The position numbers and the translations under genes are program-made. Source: Acidobacteriota bacterium (GTDB lineage: Bacteria > Acidobacteriota > Thermoanaerobaculia > Thermoanaerobaculales > Sulfomarinibacteraceae). Taken from it: a stretch of DNA of 6,002 bases. Positions 1 through 6,002 of this stretch are shown here, piece by piece. How positions within the stretch are numbered: the first letter of the stretch is position 1; each line of letters starts with the position of its first letter. The DNA is taken from NCBI GenBank assembly GCA_030637805.1, contig DAOWFV010000254.1, forward strand, positions 1 to 6,002, read 5' to 3'. The notes under the pieces were generated by a model that was given only the letters and a program-made list of their open reading frames with translations, searched no databases and was not told the origin of the DNA.

Positions 1-1664
1 ATGGTGAAGCAGGTCCCCTTGTCGCGGTCCAGCTCCAACCGGCCCCCAAGCTGGTTCTCCACCAGACCAACGACCAGGCTCATGCCCATCGACTCCGTCG
101 CCCTGATGTCCAGGTCGGCCGGCAGGCCGACGCCGTCGTCTGAGACCCTGAGAACGACCTCGCCATCTTCAGTCGAGTGCGCCCTGATCTTGATCACACC
201 CGGCCGGCCGTTCGGAAAGGCGTACTTCAACGAGTTGGAGAGGATCTCGTTGAGCACCAACCCACATGGGACTGTCTCATCGATGCCCAGGGTGATTTCC
301 TCCGCATCGACGTCGAGCCGGATGAGGTTCGCATCGGCGCCGTAGATCCGGATCAGGCTGTTTGCGAGCTTCGTCACGTAGCCGTCAAGGCCGATCCTCG
401 AGAGATCGCCGGACTCGTACAGAATCTCGTGGATCATGGCCATGGCCCGCACCCGACTCTGGCTCTCCTGGAACATCTTCTGCAGCTGCGGGCTCTCGAT
501 GGTCCGTGCCTGGAGGTTCAAGAGACTGGAGATGACCTGCATGTTGTTCTTGACCCGGTGGTGGACCTCGCGGAGGAGCACGTCCTTCTCCTCGAGGGAA
601 CTCTTCAGCGCGACCTCCGCCCGCTTGCGCCGGGTCATGTCCTCGATGACCGAGATGAAATGCAGCGGTTCCCCCTTCTCGTCGCGGGCGAGGGAAACCG
701 TCAGGTTGATCCAGACGATCGAACCGTCCTTCCTGAAATAGCGTTTCTCCATCGAGTAGTTGTCGATTTCCCCCGCCAGCGTCCGGCCCACCAGCTTGAG
801 GTCTGCCGCAAGGTCGTCGGGGTGGGTTATGTCCTGGAAGGTGAGGCGCAGCATTTCTCCGCTCGTGTAACCGACGATCTCGCAGAACCGCTGGTTGAGT
901 CGGACGAAGCGCCCCTCGAGCGACACGTGGGCGATGCCGACCGCCGCGAGCTCGAAGATCGACCGGTACCTCTCCTCGCTCACCCCCAGCTCGGCGACCA
1001 GCTCCTCGAGTAGGCGCGATCGCTCCTCGAGCTCAACCACCATCGGGTTGCTGACGCGAACCAACAGAAAAGCCCCGGCAAGCACAACCAGCACCGTAAA
1101 GGCCGTGGCCAGCAACCCGGCTGTCTCGAAGGGCGCTCGCACCTCCTCGAGATCGATCTTGGCGACGATTCCGAGATCGAGCACCTCTACCGTCCCATAT
1201 GCGGCGAGCACCGTCGCTCCCCGGTAGTCGAGACCCACGATCGTGCCGGACTGCCCGGACAGCGCTCTCCGCATGGGTTCGGCGAGGTCCGAATCGAAGG
1301 GCACGGGCTCCGGGCGATCGAACCGCCCGAACCGGTGTCTTAGTAAGAAGACGATGAGATCCCCGTCCCTCCGCGCGAGCGTGAACTCGTCGGTCGCCCC
1401 CGATCCCGTGTACTGCTTGTGTGCCGCCTCGATCTGGCTCAGGGTGGCTGCCTCCGGCCCCCCGGGGTATTCGATGCTGTGGACGGCATCGTACCGCGCG
1501 ATCGCCTCGATCAGGTGCGCCTGACTATGTTGGGTATCGACCAGCCGCGCCCGCTGCCCGGCCAAGGCCGCACGATAGAGGAGCCAGATCGTCGACCCTG
1601 TCACCAGGAAAGACAGGGTTGCCATGATGAGAATGATCACGAGCACCCTTGTGCGCTCTCTCAT
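1..1664 (-). CDS. PAS-domain sensor histidine kinase, HisKA_2 family (C-terminus off the left edge)
   Basis: Membrane sensor kinase expected to autophosphorylate on histidine and pass phosphate to an unlinked response regulator. I translated 554 codons with no stop; the frame leaves the window inside the ATPase domain. Order: TM helix about 7-30; extracytoplasmic segment 31-181 with a Cache-like membrane-proximal pattern (GLDYRG 144-149, VLAAY 152-156, AKIDLEE about 168-174); TM helix about 182-203; charged linker 205-230; PAS domain about 229-350 (ERYRSIFE start, HPDD, MTRRKRAE end). The H-box EVHHRVKNNMQV starts at E366, with H369 the likely phospho-acceptor. HATPase_c shows an N-box (LNEILSNSLKYAF, N472 and N477), DDGVG (D509-G513) and a G2-like MGMSL (526-530). 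The H-box and N-box spelling is typical of HisKA_2 kinases rather than classical HisKA. The start is the ATG at 1664, which keeps TM1 whole, with a weak GGCGGA upstream. Its ligand and regulator are not visible. It is divergent from the decarboxylase operon, which does not prove control of it. Confidence 0.93.
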   Translation of the reverse strand, partial: MRERTRVLVIILIMATLSFLVTGSTIWLLYRAALAGQRARLVDTQHSQAHLIEAIARYDAVHSIEYPGGPEAATLSQIEAAHKQYTGSGATDEFTLARRDGDLIVFLLRHRFGRFDRPEPVPFDSDLAEPMRRALSGQSGTIVGLDYRGATVLAAYGTVEVLDLGIVAKIDLEEVRAPFETAGLLATAFTVLVVLAGAFLLVRVSNPMVVELEERSRLLEELVAELGVSEERYRSIFELAAVGIAHVSLEGRFVRLNQRFCEIVGYTSGEMLRLTFQDITHPDDLAADLKLVGRTLAGEIDNYSMEKRYFRKDGSIVWINLTVSLARDEKGEPLHFISVIEDMTRRKRAEVALKSSLEEKDVLLREVHHRVKNNMQVISSLLNLQARTIESPQLQKMFQESQSRVRAMAMIHEILYESGDLSRIGLDGYVTKLANSLIRIYGADANLIRLDVDAEEITLGIDETVPCGLVLNEILSNSLKYAFPNGRPGVIKIRAHSTEDGEVVLRVSDDGVGLPADLDIRATESMGMSLVVGLVENQLGGRLELDRDKGTCFT

Positions 1665-1752
1665 GACACGTTCCGCCGATCGCCGTGTTCGTTGTTCACG
1701 TCCCGCATAAGGGGTCCTTCACCCTCGCACCCACTCTCATTGCCCTTTGCGA

Positions 1753-1789
1753 CATTCTACCAGCCCTGGGAGCCTGTAGTGAATAGAAT
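1753..1789. promoter_or_regulatory. Possible divergent promoter pair in the kinase/decarboxylase intergenic region
   Basis: The 184-bp gap 1665-1848 separates two divergent genes and should hold both promoters. A TAGAAT hexamer lies on the plus strand at 1784-1789, pointing to the decarboxylase. Its exact inverse, TAGAAT on the minus strand, lies at 1753-1758 and points to the kinase. Each matches the sigma70 -10 consensus TATAAT at five of six positions. The 25-bp spacer would hold both -35 regions, but I see no good TTGACA on either strand. The two hexamers also form a 6-bp inverted repeat, so a protein-binding site is an alternative reading. Nothing else stands out in the gap. Confidence 0.3.
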
Positions 1790-1848
1790 CAACGGCTCAG
1801 GATGACACCGTCACGGCGGCCGCGTATGGTGGGCGGCGGGGGGTTTCG

Positions 1849-3303
1849 ATGAGCGAGAACTCGGGGCACTGGGACGCGGAGCTCTTTCGACGCGAGGGTC
1901 ACCGCATGATCGACTGGATCGCCGAGTACCTGGACGGCGGCGCGCGCGAGCTGCCGGTACTGTCACGGGTCGAGCCGGGCGAGGTCTCCGGCCGCCTGCC
2001 TTCGGTGATGCCCGAGACGGCCGAGGACCCCGAGGCGGTGTGGCGGGACTTCGAGGAGATCGTCCTTCCCGGCGTCACCCACTGGAACCATCCCGGCTTC
2101 ATGGCCTACTTCGGCATCACCGGCTCCGGTCCCGGCATCCTCGGCGAGCTGCTGTCGGCCGCCCTCAACGTCAACGGCATGCTCTGGCGAACCTGCCCTT
2201 CGGCCACCGAGCTCGAGCAGGTGGTCCTCGACTGGCTGCGCGATGGCCTCGGCCTGCCTGAAGGGCTCTTCGCCTTTCTCTGCGACACCGCATCGATCTC
2301 CTCGCTCCTCGCGCTGGCAGCGGCTCGCGAGGCGGCCGACCCCGAGGTCCGCCGCCTCGGCATGGCCGGCCGGGACGATTTGGCTCCGCTTCGGGTCTAC
2401 GCCTCGGACCAGGCCCACTCCTCGATCGCAAAGGCCTGTCTCACCCTCGGGTTCGGGCTCGAGGGCTTCCGGGCGGTGGCCCACGATGAGGAGTACCGGA
2501 TGGACCCCGAGGCTCTCGCGCGCGCCATTGCCGCGGACCGCGAGGCGGGCTTTCGGCCGCTTGCGGTGGTGGCCACCGTCGGCACCACCTCGACCACCTC
2601 GGTCGACCCGGTGCCGGCCATCGCCGAGATCTGCGCCGCTGAAGGCCTGTGGCTGCACGTCGACGCGGCCTACGCGGGTTCCGCCGCAATCTGCCCCGAG
2701 CATCGCTGGTGTCTCGACGGCTGCGATCAAGCCGACAGCTTTGTCTTCAACCCCCACAAGTGGCTCTTCACCCCGATCGACGCCTCGGCCCTCTACACCC
2801 GCCACCCGGAGATCTTCAAGCGGGCGTTCTCGCTCGTTCCCGAGTATCTGATGACGCCGGTGAGCGGCCAGGTCGTGGATCTGATGGATTACGGGGTTCA
2901 GCTCGGCCGCCGCTTCCGGGCCCTCAAGATGTGGTGGGTGCTGCGCTCCTTCGGCGCCGAGGGGGTGCGCGTGCGTATCCGGCGACACGTAGAGCTTGCA
3001 CGAGCCTTCGCCGACTGGGTCGACGCCGGACCGACCTTCGAGCGCCTCGCGCCCGTCCCCTTCTCAGTGGTGTGCTTCCGCGCACGGCCCCCGGGTGTCG
3101 ATGATCCCGAGGCGCTCGACAGCTTCAACATGGAGCTGCTGGAGCACGTCAACGCCTCGGGCGAGATATTCCTTTCCCACACCCGGTTGGACGACGGAAT
3201 CGCCCTCCGCGTCGCGATCGGCAACCTCGGAACCACCCAGGTCGACCTCGACCGCTGCCGCGAGCTGCTCACGGAGGGCGTCCAATGCCTCTCGACCCTT
3301 TGA
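1849..3303 (+). CDS. PLP-dependent group II decarboxylase, aromatic-L-amino-acid decarboxylase-like
   Basis: Cytosolic fold-type I PLP enzyme expected to decarboxylate an amino acid, probably aromatic, to the amine. The 484 residues match the usual length of animal DOPA decarboxylase (about 480), and landmark numbering is nearly the same. NPHKW places the PLP-lysine at K304. HVDAAYAGSA gives D272, which should contact the pyridine nitrogen. SDQAHSS gives H190, expected to stack on the cofactor. VVATVGTTSTTS is the phosphate and cofactor region. PEYL in the mobile loop gives Y333, the equivalent of the catalytic tyrosine that marks decarboxylases rather than aldehyde synthases. LGRRFRALKMWWVLRSFG is the strongly conserved segment after the loop. 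The N-terminus (ELFRREGHRMIDWIAEYL) is the usual family start, which supports ATG 1849 despite only a G-rich upstream tract as ribosome site. Substrate (DOPA, tyrosine, tryptophan, phenylalanine or other) cannot be decided. The acyltransferase gene begins inside its last codons. Confidence 0.93.
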   Translation: MSENSGHWDAELFRREGHRMIDWIAEYLDGGARELPVLSRVEPGEVSGRLPSVMPETAEDPEAVWRDFEEIVLPGVTHWNHPGFMAYFGITGSGPGILGELLSAALNVNGMLWRTCPSATELEQVVLDWLRDGLGLPEGLFAFLCDTASISSLLALAAAREAADPEVRRLGMAGRDDLAPLRVYASDQAHSSIAKACLTLGFGLEGFRAVAHDEEYRMDPEALARAIAADREAGFRPLAVVATVGTTSTTSVDPVPAIAEICAAEGLWLHVDAAYAGSAAICPEHRWCLDGCDQADSFVFNPHKWLFTPIDASALYTRHPEIFKRAFSLVPEYLMTPVSGQVVDLMDYGVQLGRRFRALKMWWVLRSFGAEGVRVRIRRHVELARAFADWVDAGPTFERLAPVPFSVVCFRARPPGVDDPEALDSFNMELLEHVNASGEIFLSHTRLDDGIALRVAIGNLGTTQVDLDRCRELLTEGVQCLSTL

Positions 3304-4196
3304 GGGAACCTGCAAGCCGGACGCAGCGGGCGGTCGCCACCTTTCGGGGGACGGTCCTCGCGATCTTTGGTTTCGTCACCCTCATCCTGGCCAACCTGGT
3401 GCAGCTTCTCAGCCTCGTCCTCTTGCCTTTCTCCCGGAGTGCCTTCCGCCGCGTGAACCGCTGGTGCGCCGACACCTGGTGGGGTTTGTGCGTGGTCGGC
3501 GCCGAAAAGCTCAACGGCACCCGGATCATCATCACCGGCGACGACGTTCCCGCCCGCGAGAACGCCCTCCTGGTTTCCAATCACCAACAGATGCCGGACA
3601 TCCCCGCCATCATGAAGCTCGCAAAGACCAAGGGCCGCCTCGGCGACCTCAAATTCTTCGTCAAGAAACAGCTCAAGTGGGCTCCCGGGGTCGGCTGGGG
3701 GATGCAGTTCCTCGACTGTCCGTTCATCGACCGTGACTGGGCGTCCGATCAGGAGCAGATCCAAGACACATTTGCATCCCTGGTGGACAACCGGGTGCCG
3801 ATGTGGCTTGTCTCATTTGTCGAGGGCACCCGGGCCACCCACAAGAAGCTGGAGGCCAGCCGCGAGTTCGCCCGCTCCCGCGGCCTCGTCCAGACTGACC
3901 ACGTGCAGGTTCCCCGCACAAAGGGCTTCACGGCCTCGGTCCAGGGGCTGCGCAGCCACATCACCGCGGTCTACGACCTGACCATCGGCTACGAGGTAGG
4001 CGTGCCCTCCCTGTGGCAGTACGTCAAGGGGCTGGTCAAGAGGGTCCATGTCCACGTGCGGCGGTTCCCGATCGAAGATCTCCCCGAGACCGAGGAGGGC
4101 CTCCGCGACTGGCTCCTGGAGCATTTCGTTGAGAAGGACCGGCTGCTCGAGCATTACTACGAGACCCGGGGGTTCCCGGCCGAGCCGATCCTCTAG
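3285..4196 (+). CDS. Lysophospholipid acyltransferase, eukaryote-like AGPAT/LCLAT1 type (PlsC superfamily)
   Basis: Membrane acyltransferase expected to move a fatty acyl chain to a lysophospholipid such as lysophosphatidic acid. The 303 residues start with a hydrophobic helix at about 23-48. The catalytic NHxxxxD box is NHQQMPD (N99, H100, D105). A second block, GVGWGMQFLDCPFIDRDW, precedes the acceptor-binding box FVEGTR (E180, G181, R183). The following HKKLEASREFARSRGL and VPRTKGFTASVQGLRS, then AVYDLTIGY, resemble the animal AGPAT3/4/5, LCLAT1 and plant LPAT2 group far more than short bacterial PlsC; this comparison is from memory. Bacterial members of that group are known. The start at 3285 has a good GGAGGG six bases upstream, inside the decarboxylase gene, and the 19-nt overlap suggests translational coupling. 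The stop codon lies inside a long hairpin. The acceptor could be a lysolipid other than LPA, or even an amine, but the sequence does not show this. Confidence 0.9.
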   Translation: MPLDPLREPASRTQRAVATFRGTVLAIFGFVTLILANLVQLLSLVLLPFSRSAFRRVNRWCADTWWGLCVVGAEKLNGTRIIITGDDVPARENALLVSNHQQMPDIPAIMKLAKTKGRLGDLKFFVKKQLKWAPGVGWGMQFLDCPFIDRDWASDQEQIQDTFASLVDNRVPMWLVSFVEGTRATHKKLEASREFARSRGLVQTDHVQVPRTKGFTASVQGLRSHITAVYDLTIGYEVGVPSLWQYVKGLVKRVHVHVRRFPIEDLPETEEGLRDWLLEHFVEKDRLLEHYYETRGFPAEPIL

Positions 4197-4239
4197 CCCG
4201 CATATCTCACCAGCTTTCTGGTGAGATATGCGGGCTAGA
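4192..4239. terminator. Perfect 22-bp stem-loop between convergent operons, probable terminator
   Basis: Arms 4192-4213 and 4218-4239 are exact reverse complements (22 of 22), closed by the loop CTTT. The stem contains the TAG stop of the acyltransferase (4194-4196) and ends three bases before the stop codon of the convergent DUF2892 gene. Position between converging genes suggests termination or 3'-end protection of both transcripts. There is no T-run after either arm, so it is not a canonical intrinsic terminator. A dispersed palindromic repeat is an alternative. Confidence 0.6.
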
Positions 4240-4242
4240 CGG

Positions 4243-4425
4243 CTACTCCTTCTTCGTCGACAACCCCAGCGGTAAATACGCCGGGCACCAGCCGATGGCG
4301 GCGGTGGCGAGCGGCACCAGCCCGATCAGCCCCCACCAGGCGTGGTAGTACCAGCCCGCGGCGCAGATGCCGAGACCGACAATGATCCGAATCACACGGT
4401 CGGCTGAACCGACGTTGATTTTCAT
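4243..4425 (-). CDS. DUF2892 (YgaP-like transmembrane domain) small membrane protein
   Basis: A 60-residue inner-membrane protein. It opens with the family pattern MKINVGSADRVIRIIVG, has hydrophobic stretches at about 11-25 and 32-46, and ends with the conserved GWCPAYLPLG motif (Cys47). This is the stand-alone form of the membrane domain that is fused to rhodanese in E. coli YgaP; its biochemical role is unknown. The start is decided by the ribosome site: AAGGAGGT is followed directly by an ATG at 4431, too close to use, while the ATG at 4425 lies six bases further on, where initiation is normal. It follows ctaA after a 35-nt gap on the same strand, so the two are likely co-transcribed. A much longer open frame runs upstream through ctaA in another frame, but that is a GC-rich shadow. 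Confidence 0.85.
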   Translation of the reverse strand: MKINVGSADRVIRIIVGLGICAAGWYYHAWWGLIGLVPLATAAIGWCPAYLPLGLSTKKE

Positions 4426-4460
4426 GGCCATACCTCCTTGGTTCCTCCTTATTTGCTCGC

Positions 4461-5765
4461 CTATTGCACCACATCCGGTCGAAACAACCTCCGCGTCCAC
4501 AGGAGAAGGGCGACCGCGACCGCGAGGAGCGCCGCGCCGGTAGCCTGATGGGCGGTGGCGACGGTCACTTCGAGGGTCGAAGGACTGCCCACGATCGCCC
4601 GCCCCTGGGTCAACGCCAGAGCTGCGATGCCGAGGGTCACCTGCACGCTGACCACCCCGAGCACCAGTTGCCCGAGGCGCTGGACCGGCCAAATCCCGTG
4701 ATAAAGCCCCCAGGCCCGCGCACCGACCACCACCGCCAGCATGACCACCACCGCCGCCAGGGTGATGTGAATGATCAGACCCCAGGCCAGGTGTCGCTGC
4801 ACGGCGCCGAGAACCAGCTGCAGCACCAGGGTGTGCACCAGCCAGATCTGCAGCACGCGGTCGGCCGGCACTTTCGCTCGAGGCTCCGGAGCGGGGGCCG
4901 ACAGCCACCTGCGGCTGGTGACAGCTGCGAGAGCCACCACCAGACCGAGGAAGACCTGACCGAGAACCCCGTGCACCACCGCCATGACGATGCTCGGTGC
5001 CATCTCATCGGGCGACGTGCTGAGGGTGAAGCCTCCGGTGACCCGCAATCCGCCGAGAATGCCCTGGACAATCACCACCCCGACCGCGGTCAGCGCCAAT
5101 CGACGCACCCACGTGCGCTCATCCAGACGCCACAGACGCACCGCCAGCGCAACCATGGTGAGCCCGACCAGGGCGCCGAAAAGGCGGTGGGCGTGCTCGT
5201 AGAAGACCCCGCCTGTCATGCGCCCGAGGGGGTAGAGGAACATGTTGTAGCCGAAGGTGTTGGGCCAGTCGACGACGGCGAGGCCCGCCTCGTTGCTGGT
5301 CACGAGTCCGCCGGCCACCACCAGCAGGAAGGTGGCCGCCACCGCGACCTTGGAAAAGAGGGCGGTCCAGATCGAAGACGGGACCGCCTCCTCCTCACGA
5401 CCGCCCGCAAGAGCAGCGAAGGCGCCCGCGATCAGCGCGATGATGAGGATCGATCCCGGCACCCACCACAAAGCCGACGGCACCACGCCTCCCCGCTCCG
5501 CCGAGCTCAGGAGACTGCCGAGAATGAGCATGTCGAGCACCGCCGCGACGGCGCCCACAAGGATTCCTGCGCGCCAGCCGCTGCCGGTGCGCCGACCGGT
5601 GATCCAGCCCCACAGGGCGACCACCGCCAGCATCAGGGCCAGGACCAGGTAGCTCGGCGCCATCACCACCGGCAGCCGACACAGGTAGGCGACGGCCCAC
5701 ATGGAGACCGTCATGGCGAAAGCCAGGGGCACGACGTAGCTGCGAGCGCTGTCGGTCGAGGTCAT
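4461..5765 (-). CDS. ctaA: Heme A synthase, CtaA/COX15 family, with an extra N-terminal four-helix block
   Basis: Membrane enzyme that oxidises the C8 methyl group of heme O to a formyl group, giving heme A for aa3-type cytochrome oxidase. The protein has 434 residues. Residues about 136-424 form the standard eight-helix core. The first loop has TSNEAGLAVVDWP (156-168), the COX15-type loop. The heme-ligand histidines fall in helices 2, 4, 6 and 8 of the core: EHAHR (E190, H193), VHGVLGQ (H265), IIHITLA (H333) and AHQATG (H406). Residues 1-125 add about four more hydrophobic helices (near 9-29, 37-55, 64-86 and 98-120) of no recognised function. The start is the ATG at 5765, five bases after GGAGG; an in-frame GTG two codons upstream lies inside that ribosome site and is unlikely. 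It is divergent from ctaB and followed by the DUF2892 gene. Confidence 0.93.
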   Translation of the reverse strand: MTSTDSARSYVVPLAFAMTVSMWAVAYLCRLPVVMAPSYLVLALMLAVVALWGWITGRRTGSGWRAGILVGAVAAVLDMLILGSLLSSAERGGVVPSALWWVPGSILIIALIAGAFAALAGGREEEAVPSSIWTALFSKVAVAATFLLVVAGGLVTSNEAGLAVVDWPNTFGYNMFLYPLGRMTGGVFYEHAHRLFGALVGLTMVALAVRLWRLDERTWVRRLALTAVGVVIVQGILGGLRVTGGFTLSTSPDEMAPSIVMAVVHGVLGQVFLGLVVALAAVTSRRWLSAPAPEPRAKVPADRVLQIWLVHTLVLQLVLGAVQRHLAWGLIIHITLAAVVVMLAVVVGARAWGLYHGIWPVQRLGQLVLGVVSVQVTLGIAALALTQGRAIVGSPSTLEVTVATAHQATGAALLAVAVALLLWTRRLFRPDVVQ

Positions 5766-5799
5766 AATCACCTCCGCCTGAAATGAGAACGGCTCTGCG

Positions 5800-5826
5800 T
5801 ACGTTATAATACGCGGCGTTCGCCGC
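5800..5826. promoter_or_regulatory. ctaA/ctaB divergent promoter region with overlapping -10 elements and a GC hairpin
   Basis: The 102-bp gap between ctaA and ctaB contains a perfect consensus TATAAT on the plus strand at 5805-5810, pointing to ctaB. The same bases read on the minus strand give TATTATAAC, which offers TATTAT or TATAAC as a -10 for ctaA. No convincing TTGACA is present; TTGGCG on the minus strand at about 5824-5829 is a weak candidate for ctaA. A short inverted repeat, GCGGCG-TT-CGCCGC at 5813-5826, sits where plus-strand transcription would begin and could be an operator or a 5' hairpin. Assignment is by sequence likeness only. Confidence 0.5.
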
Positions 5827-5867
5827 CAATCATCGCAGATCGCCGGACGACGGGAAAGACCAGGAAC

Positions 5868-6002
5868 ATGAATGCCCAGAGTTCCGCTGGAACCACAGCA
5901 AGCGCCGAGCCGGCACAGGTTTCTGCCCGCGGCTTCATCGCGGACTACCTCGAGCTGGCCAAGGCGCGCCTGGGCGCCCTGGTGGTGCTCACCGCCCTCG
6001 TC
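5868..6002 (+). CDS. ctaB: Protoheme IX farnesyltransferase, N-terminal fragment (runs off the right edge)
   Basis: Integral-membrane prenyltransferase of the UbiA superfamily that attaches a farnesyl group to heme B, giving heme O, the substrate of CtaA. Only 45 codons are in the window. After a polar Ser/Ala/Thr-rich leader (residues 1-20), the sequence DYLELAKARLGALVVLTALV (26-45) matches the usual CtaB/CyoE start, where a conserved (T/A)KPR motif leads into the first membrane helix; here the proline is alanine. The catalytic Asp-rich motifs lie outside the window. The ATG at 5868 has AGGA four bases upstream. Its place opposite ctaA strongly supports the call, although UbiA relatives share this N-terminal pattern. 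Confidence 0.85.
   Translation, partial: MNAQSSAGTTASAEPAQVSARGFIADYLELAKARLGALVVLTALV

Noticed and set aside
177..1013. Long plus-strand open frame opposite the histidine kinase
   Set aside because: The minus strand encodes clear PAS, H-box and ATPase motifs across this stretch; the plus frame has no recognisable domain and is a high-GC antisense shadow.
1665..1848. Riboswitch, tRNA or small RNA in the kinase/decarboxylase gap
   Set aside because: I saw no conserved riboswitch core, cloverleaf or strong hairpin with a T-run; only short inverted hexamers.
1963..2988. 341-codon minus-strand open frame opposite the decarboxylase
   Set aside because: Composition is that of a GC-rich shadow, and the sense strand carries the complete PLP-enzyme motif set.
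2898..3764. 288-codon minus-strand frame spanning the decarboxylase/acyltransferase junction
   Set aside because: It overlaps two well-supported genes on the other strand and shows no domain.
4192..4239. Hairpin as an insertion-sequence end or CRISPR repeat
   Set aside because: Only one palindrome is present, with no transposase, target duplication or second repeat copy in the window.
4243..4908. 221-codon version of the DUF2892 gene extended upstream into ctaA
   Set aside because: The added 160 residues are Gly/Ala/Arg-rich shadow of ctaA, and a strong ribosome site sits just before the short start at 4425.
4464..5786. 440-codon plus-strand open frame opposite ctaA
   Set aside because: It is rich in His, Arg, Gln and Asp, as expected from the reverse complement of membrane-protein codons, and lacks any motif; ctaA has all family residues.

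Overview
This is a GC-rich bacterial window with dense G/C-ending codon use. It holds four complete genes and two that run off the edges. Nothing in it fixes the species. The heme A synthase next to protoheme farnesyltransferase implies an aerobic respirer with an aa3-type oxidase. The eukaryote-like lysophospholipid acyltransferase, the group II amino acid decarboxylase and the HisKA_2 kinase together would suit an environmental Acidobacteriota- or Myxococcota-like genome, but that placement is an inference with low confidence.

Region 1 (1-1664, minus strand) is a membrane-bound PAS/HisKA_2 sensor histidine kinase whose last residues lie beyond the left edge. Region 2 (1665-1848) is a divergent intergenic stretch with back-to-back TAGAAT hexamers, one per strand. 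Region 3 (1849-4196, plus strand) is a two-gene operon: an aromatic-L-amino-acid-decarboxylase-like PLP enzyme, overlapped by 19 nt by an AGPAT/LCLAT1-like acyltransferase. Region 4 (4192-4239) is a perfect 22-bp stem-loop containing the acyltransferase stop codon; it separates this operon from the convergent one.

Region 5 (4243-5765, minus strand) is a second two-gene operon: a heme A synthase (CtaA/COX15) with an extra four-helix N-terminal block, then a 60-residue DUF2892 membrane protein. Region 6 (5766-5867) is a short divergent regulatory region with overlapping -10-like sequences on both strands. Region 7 (5868 to the right edge, plus strand) is the start of protoheme IX farnesyltransferase (CtaB/CyoE).

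CtaB converts heme B to heme O and CtaA converts heme O to heme A, so the right third is a heme A biosynthesis locus for cytochrome oxidase. The decarboxylase and acyltransferase are probably made together, but their joint product cannot be read from the sequence. I found no mobile element, CRISPR array, tRNA or rRNA. I do not see a clearly new multi-gene system. The items most worth a second look are the decarboxylase-acyltransferase pair, the long perfect hairpin, the extended CtaA and the near-symmetric ctaA/ctaB promoter.
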